NCBI GenBank assembly: GCA_933207985.1
Contig: OW240915.1
Location: 107,994,643 to 108,058,642 of the forward strand
Length of the DNA: 64,000 nucleotides
Origin: Pelobates cultripes
Lineage: Eukaryota > Chordata > Amphibia > Anura > Pelobatidae
Direction of reading: 5' to 3'
Shown: in pieces, positions 10,431 to 22,200 of the stretch
How positions within the stretch are numbered: the first letter of the stretch is position 1
How the letters are laid out: every line of letters starts with the position of its first letter
Notes under the pieces: generated by a model
The model's database searches: none
Told to the model about the DNA's origin: nothing
Seen by the model: only the letters and a program-made list of their open reading frames with translations
Program-made: the position numbers and the translations under genes

Positions 10431-12300
10431 TCTCAATAAATAATGGTAGGTTAATGGTCTTGGGGGCCACATGTCTCTGAACCACATTTTGTCGCAGCAT
10501 CCATCCATATAAATGACTTGGGATTGGTCTGTCAAAGGTGAAATGGTCATAGATTTTCCATTCCACTTAAGCAAAAATTAATGCCACATGTTTAAATTGG
10601 ACTGGGTTTGGAGATCAAGCAAGATTGTAGTGTTGTCATTGGGTAAACCAGGTAAGAAATGGCAGAAATTAATGAACGACCATGAGGATTATGCACATGG
10701 AAAAATTTAGTGAACCCAGGAAGGACTCCAGATCCCTGCGTGAACAGGAACCTTGAGCAAGGAACCTGTACAAATCTTTCTTTAATCACTGGATCTTCTC
10801 ATCAGGGAGACTGGGCTGCATTAAAGTAGAGTCCAATTGTATACCTAGAACAAAACAGACTAGTTGTGGGACCTATAGTCTTGTCCTTAGTTTGAAGAAG
10901 AAAGCAGTAGTGCTGTTAATGCTCTGGGGTATATTGTTTTCTAGTTCTACAATTAAAAAATCCAGGTAGTGCATCACCTCTGGGTATCTCATGATGTGGA
11001 GCAGGAGCTAACAAAGGGTTTCTGAAAAATTTTCAAATAATTTAGGTCTGCTCCTAAAGTAATTCTAGTTGAAAAATAGTGTTTTTCTCTCAATTTAATG
11101 CGGTGTAGGTGCCATAAAGATGGGAAGCAGCTTGAAGGCATTAGAAATATTGGTTTTACTGAGCCACGCTGCTCTACTGACCTTCAAGATAGCTTGCATA
11201 GCATTGTCCACAGTAGTGAAGTGAAAACTCCTCAGATAAAATTAAATAAAGAATGAATTACACTGGCTTTCTGTATCCTATAGGTGTCCATTCAAAATAC
11301 TAACCCTTACCTATAAAGCCCTAAACAACTCTAGCCCCTGTTACATTTCCTCACTGATTCGTAGAAATGCCCCTTCTCGGTCTCTCCTCTCTGCCGGTGA
11401 CCACCTCCTGTTCGCTGCTCGCACCCTTAGTCCTAACTTGCACTTGCAGTACTTCTCACGGGTGACTCCTTTAATTTGGAATGGCCTGCCTACTGTTATC
11501 AGACTCTCCCCTAGTCTTCAATTGTTTAAGAATTCCCTCAAAACTCATCTGTTCAGAAATGCTTATGGCCTCCCAGTGTAACTTCTATGTCACTAATCTG
11601 TCTCATACTCTCTTCTAAAGAGCCATACTCCACTTTCACCTCCAGTTCTGCTACTTTTTCTTTTCGTTTGTTTGCTTTCCTCTTCGCTGCCCTATTGTGT
11701 TTTTATCCCCCAACTCCTCTAGACTATAAGCTCGTTTGAGCAGGGTCGTCTTCAACCTACTGTTCCTGTATAATTTTGTAAATGTTTCATTTATTGGTAA
11801 ATCCCCCCATTCAGAATATTGGAAAGTGCTGCAGAATAAGTTGGTGCTATATAAATAGCAATAATAATAATAATAATAATAATGGGTATGGCTACCGAAT
11901 GTGGAGCTAATTGCTCAATAATCATTCTTTTTATGATTTAAAATTTAATTTGAATGTGGCAATGCTGATAGGGTTAGTGCACCAATGTCAAAAATGGGGA
12001 TGACTGAAAGGTCCCAGCATAAAACCGTCGTGAATTCCTTTCTGGAGAGGGTCGTTAATTGTAAATTTTTACATTCAAGTGTGTCTGTAAGAAGGCAAAC
12101 ATGAAATCCTTATGAAAAACCTGTGACAAGAAAAAAACTTCAAATAAATAGAGGGGTTAGAAGTCAAATAGTAAGTCAAATTGACAATATTTATTTTGTT
12201 TAGTCGTTGTTTTGGGAACAAATAGTTCAGGCATATGGTCCTAGCAAGTGCTCTAAAATACAGGGAACATATATGCAAAAATCTAAATGCACTGAACCAC
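10431..12300 (-). pseudogene. DIRS/Ngaro-type reverse transcriptase relic, interrupted by a LINE
   Basis: Minus-strand text before the interruption reads DGFMLGPFSH (about 12,001-12,060) and NPISIATFK (about 11,941-11,980). These match the G.I.GPF..PPF and PI.IA.K motifs upstream of the DIRS-order palm. After the interruption it resumes with TVDNAMQAILK, AAWLSKTNISNAFKLLPI (11,101-11,190), LFENFSETLC (about 11,005-11,040) and MHYLDFLIVE (10,945-10,975). Later RDLESFLGSLNF and PKTINLP are visible down to about 10,440. The catalytic box has lost one D (YLD-F for YLDDF) and there are several stops. No terminal repeats were found. Confidence 0.8.
11255..11883 (+). mobile_element. CR1/L2-type LINE 3' end with (TAA)n tail
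   Basis: An open plus-strand stretch of 106 codons plus stop (11,261-11,581) lacks an ATG. It reads HWLSVSYRCPFKILTLTYKA ... WNGLPTVIR ... SLKTHLF, the standard C-terminal tail of CR1/L2-group RT proteins. The 3' UTR ends with ggaaagtgctgcagaataag, ttggtgctatataaat and an (AAT)n tail at 11,860-11,883. A similar UTR end occurs at 42,640-42,720. The copy is 5'-truncated and sits inside the DIRS-type RT relic, so it is younger than that relic. Confidence 0.88.
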
Positions 12301-13506
12301 AGCTGCCAAACAAGGGCAGCAAGTCTAGATTCTCAGCAGGATTGCATGGTCTGACAGGGGTGCAAGGCCTAGCTGGAGTGCTGGGGAGAGATAAATCCTC
12401 TCCTTGTTCCGAACCATGTAATATACTACAAATAAATTAAAGTTATGTGACTAAGGGTACCTGAAATGAGAACTTCTCTTTATTACGATAGAACTGACTT
12501 GCTATTGCCAAGAGGTGAAAGCTAACTATCCAGTGGAAGAAGAAAATATGTTGTGGCAGGTTGTTGTCCTCTCTATAACTGTCTAAGATTCAAAACAGGT
12601 GGAGCTTGCCTAAGGAGCATTGAGGAGGAACATCTATAAAAGCAATGAATCTGTTGTAGCATATGTCGAAGTAAGGGTGTAAGCATTACTGTGAATGAGA
12701 GAGAATCAATGTGAAAGATGCCTGCTTGTAATATTCTGCAGAGTGTGAAGTAAGTCAGGAGCACCTAAATGACAAAATTACACATTAAGTAGTAGATTTA
12801 GACTTAAAGGATAACTGAAAAATGGGAAGGATGTGATAATAATTACCTTGTTCATGAGTAACAGATTAGCATTAATGTTATTCAAAGCAATCCCCTCTGA
12901 ATTGTAGCAATTTGATTATTAAGCGACGCAAACTCGCCTATAATTAATGCATAATAACAGGTATGAATACACTTGTAGTAAAAGGTATGCCATAGTAGTT
13001 GCAGGAAATAATATATGGGTAAAAAAACAGTAGTAACATCTGTTATACTGAGACTGAGTTGCCATGTAAAAGGCAGAGTGAGTTATGTGGGGGCTGGGCG
13101 TTTGTAGTAAGGGTAGAAAAATGTAATATGTTCAAAATTATCGTACAAAAGAAGCAGACCTAACGAGGGCCAACTAACATGATGTTATGTGGCCAAATGA
13201 GACTTAAAGTAACATAATGGTCGAAATGAGTGTTAGGTAAACTTACAATTGACTGTGGAGTAGTGCATGAAGCCAAATGCAGCCTTCCGAACTTCTGAAC
13301 AGCATGGTTTGTGTCGGATATCATTAATAGTAGTTATCAGTAGATTAACATTTTTTGCCAGATAAGGTTCCCATTAAGTAATATATACCCGGGGTGCATA
13401 AAAGGTAGTTCTGTTAATGTTTTGAACTACATTGTTCACGATGGTTTGCCATTTAAAAGGCTTGCAATGCTACATGTGTTTTGTAGTTCTATGACTTCTG
13501 ATAGAT
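12301..13506. other. No gene recognised
   Basis: Neither strand shows an ORF above about 65 codons with protein-like composition. The stretch could be further decayed upstream sequence of the DIRS-type relic, because the relic's Gag region would be expected here, but I cannot align it. The two phrases gagttgccatgtaaaaggca (13,060) and gatggtttgccatttaaaag (13,440) are faintly alike. Confidence 0.4.
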
Positions 13507-13715
13507 AATTACATGATTTTGCTATTTCATGACGAAAAGTCATGATTTTATGAAAGACACGGAGGCGAGTATTGCTTAACCCTTTCTTTACTGTCCACCA
13601 ATAGTAGCAAAGAATACAAACAGTAAGAAAACATGGTAACCATAGTGATAGACCACTCCCATACCAAGTCCCAGTATAATAGTCAGCACCTCCCCACACA
13701 ATTCCTCTTTCTTTG
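13507..13715. repeat. DIRS left inverted terminal repeat (3' end of the element)
   Basis: The 161-bp repeat at 13,555-13,715 is inverted relative to 19,110-19,270 with only a few mismatches. It is preceded by a 48-bp terminal extension (13,507-13,554) containing ttcatgacgaaaagtcatga, itself nearly palindromic. The extension is absent from the other end but complemented in the internal region. Confidence 0.93.
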
Positions 13716-14200
13716 GAGATGCGACACCAAACCAGCAAACAGGAACCGATGAACAGTCCAGAACTCAGCAGACCAAACTATCCCAAAATCCAGCCGGATA
13801 CTTATCAGGAACAATCTGTGAACTGGGACTAAACCAGCAACAAATGACTAAATGTCAACAACAGGGAGTCCGTCACAGCACCATCCATAGATCTCCAGTC
13901 AACGTGGTGAAGTCTTGGGAAGAAGTGAGGATCTTTTCAACCTGTGAAAACATAAAAAACAGGAGCCCCACCGTTAAATCAGTACTAAAACCAATTGCTC
14001 ATGCCAAACCATAATATATTGATATACTGAAACCATATAGTGCCCCGAATGTCAGACAAGAGAACCACCAACAGGCCAACATAACATTAACAGTACGGAT
14101 GCACATAAAAAGGCAATACCATGTGCAATACTTACCAACCTGAGCTATAACACAACAGGAGGGGGAAACACAATGATAGAAAAATAAAAGGGTGGGACAA

Positions 14201-14296
14201 TACTCGCCTCCGTGTCTTTCATAAAATCATGACTTTTCGTCATGAAATTGCAAAATCATGTAATTTTATGTCAAGACACGGAGGCTCATATTGCAA
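14201..14296. repeat. DIRS internal complementary region
   Basis: Positions 14,201-14,264 are complementary to the left terminus (13,507-13,575). Positions 14,262-14,296 are complementary to the right terminus (about 19,245-19,281). The region begins just downstream of the recombinase stop codon, the usual DIRS location, and is thought to template completion of the ends. Confidence 0.92.
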
Positions 14297-14298
14297 GT

Positions 14299-15100
14299 TT
14301 AAAGCTGATCAATAACCGAAGAGAAAACATGTGTTGAAGGCCAAAAGTAAAATTCTCTGAAGGTGGATTCGCAGGACCAGTCCGCCATCCTCATCAGGTC
14401 TTCCCGGCATGCTCCCGAAGACACCATAGACATGGCTGATGCCCCTCGTAAGGAGTGAGCGCTAAAGATGGATGTATCCACACCGGCCAGTGACATTACC
14501 CATTTCACCCAACGAGCCAAGGTAGTGCTGGACACGGGGCGAACGGTTGACGAATCGAGAGAAAGAGCTGAGGGGACGCGGCCGAATGATGGGCACTCGT
14601 CCGAAGTTCATACTCCCTCAAACAGGTCACAGGACATAGCGCCGGGGTAGTTGGAAAACTCGGATATGAGACCGAACGTATAACCGTCTAAGTGCGTCTG
14701 GAGATGTTAAATGTCACTCCATCCGGAGTGAAGGCCTAGCATCGTAGTCCAGGGCCCGTACATCCGAGACCCGTTTGCACGAAATGAGGCAGAACAGGGA
14801 AACCAATTTGGCCGACAGTTGTTGCAGGGTGAGGTCCACATTAGGAGGCCAAAAAGTAAACAGTGACAAGACGCAGGAAACGTCCCATGTATAATATCGA
14901 GGTCTGGGGGACGCGACAGATGTGGACCCCGAAGTAAACGGCACACCAAGGGGTGTTGGCCCGCAGGACAGCCGTCGAAACCCTGGTGAGCTGAAGAGAT
15001 GGCTGATCTATACAGGTTACAGGCGATACGCCCGACCAGCCTTGAATAATGAAGTGAGGAATTGGCGTATCGCTGTCACAGGTGCCGAAACGGAATCCAA
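14299..15100 (-). pseudogene. Tyrosine recombinase domain of the DIRS element
   Basis: The C-terminal piece (14,299-14,535) contains SAHSLRGASA, giving the conserved HxxR, then MRMADWSCESTFREFYFWP with a candidate nucleophile tyrosine. Upstream, at about 14,740-14,790, SCKRVSDVRALD supplies the first catalytic arginine region. The order matches tyrosine recombinases of DIRS-order elements, which integrate circular DNA instead of using a DDE integrase. At least one stop and two frame changes break the domain between 14,535 and 15,100. Confidence 0.85.
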
Positions 15101-15108
15101 GTCCCGAG

Positions 15109-16120
15109 CTAGGCACCAGCCAGTCGAAGCTCTTCAAGCGGTCCCATATGATCGTCTAGTGCCGGGGGCCCATGCTTCAGCCAGGAGGCGTCGAGTTGCA
15201 TCTGAAACTCCTTGGATATCCCACGGACCCCGGAAATCCTCCATGCGAGTAGTAGCAACGACCCGTACAGTAGGAGGGGGTGTCGTTGGCCCAATGGGTC
15301 CAGAAGAAGATCCTGGCAGGATGGCAGAAGTCTGGGTACATCTATCGCCAGTTCCAGGAGCTGTGGGAACCACGACTGGGTCCCCCAAAATGGGGTCAGT
15401 AGGACCAAGTCGGCCATCTCGCGTTGTACTTGGAGTAGAACCTGAGGAATCATGGCAAATGGAGGGAAGGCGTAAAAGGGTGTGCTGGTCCAGTCTTGTA
15501 GGAAGGCGTACACTGCCTCCGCGGCTGGGTCTCGGTGCCAGCTGTAGAACCGAGGTAGTTGGGCATTGAGCCGGGAGACGAAGAGGTCGATGGCAAAAGG
15601 TCCCCAGATAGACGAGATAGTGGAGAACACTTCTACATCCAATTTCCAATCACTGCTGTCTGACAGCGTGAGCTCCAATTCGCATGGGTGTTGTGGAGAC
15701 TGGGAAGGTATTCCGCCTGGATGATCAGATTCCTGGCCAAACAATAGGCCCAGAAGTCCTTCGCCAAGCAGGTCAGAATAGCCAAATGCGTGCTGCCCAC
15801 GTGATTGACATAGCGAACTGCTAAAATGTTGTCCATGCGCTGTCGGATGCATGCACTGGTGGTCCCGTTCGCGAAGCTCCGAATCGCAAAGGCCAGGAGC
15901 TCCAGGGCATTGATGTGGAGGCGGGATTCGGCCTCCGACCAGTGTCCCCGGTAGTCACACCGTTGCAGTGGACACCCCAACCGTGGAGACTTGCATCTGA
16001 ATCCACTGTGAATTCCCGTTGGGAACCGCAGATGGCCTTGCCATTCCAAGCGGATAGGTTGTGGATGCACCAGGTCAGCTCGTCTCGGGTTTCCGAATCC
16101 AGGGAAACCATGTCTTCATA
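15109..16120 (-). pseudogene. RNase H and connecting region of the DIRS element
   Basis: FTVDSDASLHGWGVHCNG (about 15,965-16,020) carries the first acidic residue in the DAS..GWG context. SRLHINALELLAF (about 15,890-15,925) supplies the conserved E. RMDNILAVRYVNHVGS (about 15,790-15,845) supplies the DN motif. A later segment, FAIDLFVSRLNAQLPRFYSW (about 15,540-15,600), is typical of the region between RNase H and recombinase in DIRS-order pol. Frames change at about 15,830 and 15,640. Confidence 0.85.
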
Positions 16121-16149
16121 TGATGCCCCGTTGCGAAGATGTGCGATCT

Positions 16150-17211
16150 TCAGATGCTGGAGGGCATGATAATGGAGAGGGGCAGGAAACACCGCCTGGA
16201 TTGAGGAGGCCAGTAGGCCGATGATCCGTGCCAGATGACACAGCGACAGCTGCATAGTTCTTTGCGGATGGAGCGTATTTTGGCCAGAGGGAGGCTGAGA
16301 GATTCCACTTCTGAGTTTACTGGGAACCCGAGGAACTCTATGCGTCGGGAAGGGGTCAGGCAGGATTTTTCCCAATTGAGGATAGTAGATCCATCGTCCC
16401 CTGTAGGTTTTTCAGGAGGACCGAGCGGTCCTGTGCCATGCGGAAGATGTCGTCCAAATAGACTATCAGTCTTACTCCTCGACTGCACAACCAAGCCATG
16501 GCAGGGCGCATCAATTTGGTGAAGCATCACGGAGCTGACAAGAGCCCAAAAGGAAGGCATGTGAAGCGCCAAGTGTCGCCTTTCCAGAGGAAGCGTAGTA
16601 AGTCCCTGGAAGCCTCGGTCACTGGGACCGTCAAGTATGCGTCCTTAAGGTATAATTTTGAAATCCAGTCTCCCCGAAGGAGTAAGTGCCGCAGGAGATG
16701 AATGCCCTCCATCTTGAAGTGGCGGTAGCACACTAGAGTGTTCAGGGCCCGGAAGTTGATAATTGGGCGCACCTTTCTTTTCTACAAGGAAGATGTTGCT
16801 GAGAACCCCTGTGGGGGACATTGGGGCCCGTTCTATCGCCCCCTTCGTGTGGAGAGTCGATAGCTCCTCATCTATTAGGGCAGGGTCTGTCACTGAAAGT
16901 ACAATAGGGTGAGGGGGAGGAATATGACACGGGGTGTCGACCAACTCTATGTGAAACCCCTCACTGTGGTCAGAACCCAGGCAGGAGGTGATGTCTAACC
17001 AGGCTTGGAGAAAGTGACGGAGTCTGCCCCCTACACAGATATTGGAAAAAACATGAGGTAAATGTAAGCTTACTGTAAGGGCGTCTGGAACCGAGGTTCC
17101 CTCTGAAGCCTCTGGAAAGCCATGGCCTCCCACGTGAAGGGAAGAAAGGGGACTGTTGTCACGTCGCCTGGTAGGATGGTCTCTGGTTGTAGAAGGCTCA
17201 TTCTGATCCAC
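16150..17211 (-). pseudogene. Reverse transcriptase of the DIRS element
   Basis: The N-terminal piece (16,645-17,211) contains GGRLRHFLQAWLDIT and PTGVLSNIFLVEKK. The palm follows in other frames: RPIINFRALN, SKLYLKDAYLTVPV (motif A), RFTCLPFGLLSAPWCFTKLM (motif B), then LIVYLDDIF (motif C, about 16,446-16,472) and IEFLGFPVNSE. The YLDD catalytic box is intact; frameshifts near 16,770 and 16,480 break the ORF. Confidence 0.92.
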
Positions 17212-17435
17212 GAATATGGTAATTAGACCAACCGGACAGACAGCCCCTGAATCTGCCGGCCCTGGTAGAGACCTATCCCTGAAATAACCTCTTCATAGAG
17301 GATTGAGCCTTGTCCAGGGCTGTAAAAGCACACACAAAGCGCACCAGATCCTTTATAAAGGATTCTCCAAACAACAGGCCCTGGGCATCTTTGCCCGCCT
17401 CAGTGAGAGCGAGGTTAGCCAATTTGGGTTCAATT

Positions 17436-17693
17436 TTAAAGAGAATTGCTGGCTTTACGCTGCTGAACAGACAGAGAGGTGTTCACACTGCCTGCTATGC
17501 AGATCGCCCTCTGCACCCAGCCACAGAGTTCTTCTGGGTCAATCTGCCTGTTTTTGGCTCTGGCTAGTTCAGCCAGGTCAAACAATTTGGCCGAAGGACC
17601 AAAAATGTCAAGGTGTTTGTCCTGGCATGATTTTAAAGCGGAATCCAATCCCTTGCGGGGATTCCATCCCATTTTTGAAAGAAATTGGGACAT
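17436..17693 (-). pseudogene. Gag C-terminal / pol N-terminal remnant of the DIRS element
   Basis: An 85-codon open stretch reads GWNPRKGLDSALKSCQDKHL ... FDLAELARAKNRQIDPEELCGW. It lies between the intact Gag-like ORF and the RT with stops on both sides. Position and composition suggest the C-terminal part of the structural protein. I recognise no catalytic motif. Confidence 0.5.
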
Positions 17694-17812
17694 TTGGGGT
17701 CAACAATAGGGGTCTCACAGACTTTATTGGGAATCAGGGGTCTAGGACATTCTGCCCTGAGTTTGTTGCGCGCTGCCTTGCTAAGGGGGCGCCGTACCCA
17801 GTTCTCTAGGTA

Positions 17813-18553
17813 CTAAGCCACATGGTCCACTGGAAGCCATTCTGCTGACCTCGGGTGATGAAGAGCATCCGGGTCAAACGTAGGTTCCCCAGATGGATTC
17901 ATGAGGGCGGAACCCACGGTAGCAGCGGAGTCGCTGCGCAAGCAACTCATTACCAGCCCCGATAGAGCAGGGGCAAAGGGGTTAGTGTCTTGCCCGCCAA
18001 TGTCGTAATTGGAGTCACGTATGGACTCAGCATCAGCCTCCTCACAAGACCTGATTTCTGAGTCAGAGTCACTCTCTTTTTGTGCTCTAGCACATTTCCA
18101 CTGCCGTGCCCGTTCTGCCTGGCGCGGAAAGGCTCTCTTGCGTGACATAGGCACGCTGTCATGGGTGGATCTAGTCACACCAGTCGTATTGTTTCTGGAG
18201 GCAGGGGGACTTAAGTGCCTGGATTTGGCCGTTGCCTTTCTTGGAACATCCCCTATAGGGCTTAAAGCAGAACGCGGTAAGCACGTCGGCGTGGCTGAGC
18301 CTTCTGCGGCCAAAGGGCGTGCCAGTAAGGCCTGTGAAATAGTCTGGGAAAGAGCCGAGGACATGGAGCCCATGGCGGCCATAATGGCATCCGTAATGGA
18401 GCGCTGTAGAGCTAGAGATTGGGCATCCTCAGGTACTGACATAGGGTAACCTGCGGAGGAAGGGGGGCCAGAGCTGGCAGAGGGGTTAAAGCATGGGGTA
18501 TATCCATTTCCCCAGGGGGAAGGGGGGGTGGCAGGCACTTTGGACTTGGGCAT
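17813..18553 (-). CDS. Gag-like ORF1 of the DIRS element
   Basis: An uninterrupted 246-codon frame, starting MPKSK and ending at 17,813. Residues 1-40 are rich in proline and serine. Residues 48-75 (LQRSITDAIMAAMGSMSSAL) form a hydrophobic amphipathic helix. Residues 105-165 are rich in serine, arginine and lysine, and a DSDSEIRSCEEAD acidic patch follows. DIRS-order elements encode such a nucleic-acid-binding structural protein before pol. There is no zinc knuckle. It is the only long intact ORF of this element. Composition, not a domain match, supports the call. Confidence 0.7.
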   Translation of the reverse strand: MPKSKVPATPPSPWGNGYTPCFNPSASSGPPSSAGYPMSVPEDAQSLALQRSITDAIMAAMGSMSSALSQTISQALLARPLAAEGSATPTCLPRSALSPIGDVPRKATAKSRHLSPPASRNNTTGVTRSTHDSVPMSRKRAFPRQAERARQWKCARAQKESDSDSEIRSCEEADAESIRDSNYDIGGQDTNPFAPALSGLVMSCLRSDSAATVGSALMNPSGEPTFDPDALHHPRSAEWLPVDHVA

Positions 18554-19109
18554 AATAAAATTGCTGTGAGATATCCTAATGACACCAAATATAAAATAGT
18601 AATATATGCTGCAGGGAGTTGAAAGCTAAAACAAAAAATGACAGGGAGAGAACAAGCTAGCAGGAGTTAATCACACCAGACTAGCTATACTTTATTAGAG
18701 GGTAGAGATAGGGAGCTCACCAGGGCCCAGACAGTCTGACAGGAAGAAGGAGCAATGGAGTCACAGACAGCCTGAGAAAGATAAGGCAAACAGAGAAAAA
18801 AAAAGATAAGAGCAACAGGAGAAGCTCAAGTGATAGGGATACTGATAATAATACCCTAAAGAGGTCTGGAACCCTGGGCTCAAAGGATAACACAATATAA
18901 AAATCCACAAGAGGATAAAGCATGGAAACATAAAACATATGAAAAATAAATAAATAATAAAACTACAAGCAAAAAGGCAAATAAATGGCACAGGTAGCAA
19001 CAGAGCAATAATGAGAGTAACATCAATAATGCAAATAAATAGTATACATAACATTAAGGCAATGATAACATGGAAGAAATTCGTTATGTACTTATCTGCT
19101 TAGTAGCAG

Positions 19110-19281
19110 CAAAGAAAGAGGAATTGTGTGGGGAGGTGCTGACTATTATACTGGGACTTGGTATGGGAGTGGTCTATCACTATGGTTACCATTTTTTCTT
19201 ACTGTTTGTATTCTTTGCTGCTATTGGTGGACAGTAAAGAAAGGGTTAAGCAATATGAGCCTCCGTGTCTTGACATAAAAT
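19110..19281. repeat. DIRS right inverted terminal repeat (5' end of the element)
   Basis: Positions 19,110-19,270 are the inverted copy of 13,555-13,715. An 11-bp extension to 19,281 ends in AAAT. On the minus strand this is the upstream end of the element and would carry its promoter. Confidence 0.92.
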
Positions 19282-22200
19282 CTACCTTTTGGCACCTCTG
19301 CTATATACACCATAGTTTAGTAATTCCTCCAACTGAATGTCCACCTGCTCCATACTATTAACCTTCACGCCTCTGCTCTTGGTGTGTTTAATTAGAGAGA
19401 CCATTCTGTGCCCCTTCCCTAGTTCAATATGTAGTCATGGGAACCACTGAACTATTTTTGACCATCTTTCACTTGCAGGATATTAAGTGGGGAAGGTTGC
19501 CATACTTGCAATTCTCTCTTGATATTATGAGAACCCCAGAAATGTTAACCCTTTATCTCTCACATACAGATTGATGGAAGAGGAATAAAAAACAGTCTTG
19601 GGTCAATCATTATGTGTCCTGGGTCAATCATTATGTGTCCTGAAACTTTGTTCTCCAACATTGGCATCCCTAGAAAGTCGACACGAGGGTGGTAAAAGGG
19701 GCAGGCCTGTGATGTGATTGTGTCAGTAGCTCCATCCAAAAATTGCAGACCCCCCGGGAAAGGGGGCAGGTCCGCTAAAATTACTGGCAGGTCAGCCTAG
19801 CATAAATGCTAGCCAGGTAATTGACAGCAGACCATGCAGGGTGCACTGCTTCAGTGCTCTGTGCATAGTACTAGTGTAGTGTGTGGTGTGAGCACATCTA
19901 ATGATGCACTCACGCTACCCTATTTGGGGACACTTCCCTGGTATCCAGAAAAGCGGGAGACCAGAGAACAAAGTTGGTTCAGCAGGACAGAACATCTGGT
20001 GTGTCCCACTGGAATAGTTGGGAGCTTTGTGAAAACTGTTACTCATTAGTTATGTATTTATTTATTACTATTATAATTAATATTATTATAACTGTTCCTT
20101 TAGTTTATGCCAGTGAGCTTTTTATTTCGACAAGTTAAGTAATTTTATTGAAATTACTTTTTGATCAACTTCTGATCTATCTGGACCCAATTCACATATA
20201 CAAGTTGGTGGTAGTTGGACATAAACATTTTTATATTTATCTTCAAACTAGCAATAAGTAGATATATTGAATTAAAGCCAAATTTTATGAGTTAAATTGC
20301 CTTCCTCACCCATTTTTTACCCAGATTTGCAGCAGATTCTGCTTCTCATTCAGCACTGTATTTGTTAATTTAAGAGAAAAACCACATGACATTGCAAATG
20401 AGTGTAGAGTGACACAGGCAACAAATGCTTCCTCTCTGTATCTGCTGTATAGAAATATCCAGGATTAAATCTAATATAAAGAACTGCAGGCTCGTGTGTG
20501 GAGAGTTGCAAAAGTTATTCAGTGTGACTTCTTTTGGACTTTGATAAATGAGAGCCAGTGCCTTTTCAGCAGTACTCAGCATGAGCAAAATTCATTTCTT
20601 TTATTGTGAAATGCAAAGCCAATAACCTGTAAACAGCTATCTCCATGAATGCCTAAGGGCTACTCTGTTACCTACAATAGTCTTTAAAAGCAAGCATACA
20701 CTAAATCCAATTGGTCCATGCTGCAAGGGATGTCACACATCTCATCACCTACTTAATGATGCTTTGAGGAATTTTCTGCAAGCATAGGAATCACAGAAGG
20801 TAACATATATGATACAGCAGTTCACCTCTGTTGTTTAGGAAAACAAAAATCATACATTTCCATCACAGAGGTGCACAAACAGAATTTATTGTCTATTTCT
20901 CTTCGTGCATACATGAACAACCTTTTGACATTTGAAAGCTCTGCATTCAGGTTGATTAACTTGCTCTATTTCATACAATGCTCAGTAAGCAAAGAGTTCT
21001 TTAATCTGGCTGGGTATGCACATGATAGCGGGATCTGAGTAATATGCATCAGTGTTTCCTATTATTTTTCCATTAATTTTACTGACATTAGGAAGGTAAG
21101 GGAAGCTGGAGGGGGAAGGTGGACTGTAGGACACAAGTTCACAACTGGGACTTTCCAGCAGGAGTCAAGACACTTATGTGGCAAACCTCCCAAATGTCTT
21201 GCTTTTGGCAGCCGAGTTCATAATTTAGGCTTCTGATCCTCAGATGCAATTTTTTTCCATGGTGTCCCAAATCCAGGAATTGTCCCTAGGCAGCACAGCG
21301 TGAGAGCATCCTAAGACTTACTCAGGCTGTGCAGCATGCACTAGGACTCTCTACATGGCGTTCGGTATTGTGGGGTGGCCAGGGAGGCTGTCAGGCAGTC
21401 AAGCATGCCTGACACCATGCTGACACACTATTTCAGTTGTAGGAACTGCCCCTTTCCAGGACAAGACTGCCAATTTTGGGAAACACCAGCAACGAAAGTT
21501 GCACCACTGGTGATGGCCCCTAGAACCTTCCCACCTCCATCCCAATTCCATACCTTAAAATGTTTGGGGATATGAAATGGTATGGCCAGGGCAGCCACCA
21601 GAAATCATGTAGCCACTTTCTGGTTTGGTTAGGGCTTATTGAAAATTCTGAAATTATGCTAGATGAACTTGAAATGTGAATATATTTTCCTTTTCTTTTT
21701 TATTATATCCAATCATAGGTTCTTTATATATACAGTGGAATGCAACATATTTTAGTGCATTAGAAAGAATTAGCTTAAACTGTTGCCATCAACCAAGAGA
21801 TCTTTGGTAATCATAAGCAGACTACAGAACTTGTAATTTTTATAATTTGTTCCAATGTAATGCTGCTTGCTCACTATAAGCGCAAGAATGTAAAGTAGAA
21901 GACAACCCTAAATTCACTTTCCTAAGTAAGAGTGGTTTATAAGTGTAACAATTTATAAATATGATTCAAGTTACAAGACATCCCACCAGAGCTGTCAGTT
22001 AAGTAGCCTAGCACTCTCAGTGCTTATACCAATTTTGTCTAAGTTCTTTGCTGACTAGGAATTAATGGGGAAAAGCACCTGATTGTGGCATGGTGCTTGG
22101 GCAATCTAAACGGGGTATTTTGCTGGACACCCTTATAAGTTAAGAGTCTGGCAATAGCTTGGCGTCACCACTAATGGCCAGTTCTGTGATAAGTGGGCAA

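Larger units (their letters stand above)
13507..19281 (-). mobile_element. Complete-length DIRS-order retrotransposon (5,775 bp)
   Basis: Hallmarks present: inverted terminal repeats (13,555-13,715 and 19,110-19,270), an internal complementary region (14,201-14,296), and minus-strand order Gag-like ORF, RT, RNase H, tyrosine recombinase. The outer ends are AAT (13,507-13,509 and 19,279-19,281). In the internal complementary region the complements of the two ends are joined through a single shared AAT, as expected if circular DNA is the integrating form. No flanking target duplication is seen, which fits recombinase-mediated insertion. Several frameshifts and stops divide the pol region, so the copy is probably inactive, but its overall structure is intact. 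Confidence 0.93.

Noticed and set aside
14922..15569. 215-codon plus-strand frame
   Set aside because: Antisense shadow of the DIRS RNase H/recombinase region, whose minus frames carry the conserved motifs.
18009..18449. 146-codon plus-strand frame
   Set aside because: Antisense shadow of the Gag-like ORF at 17,813-18,553.
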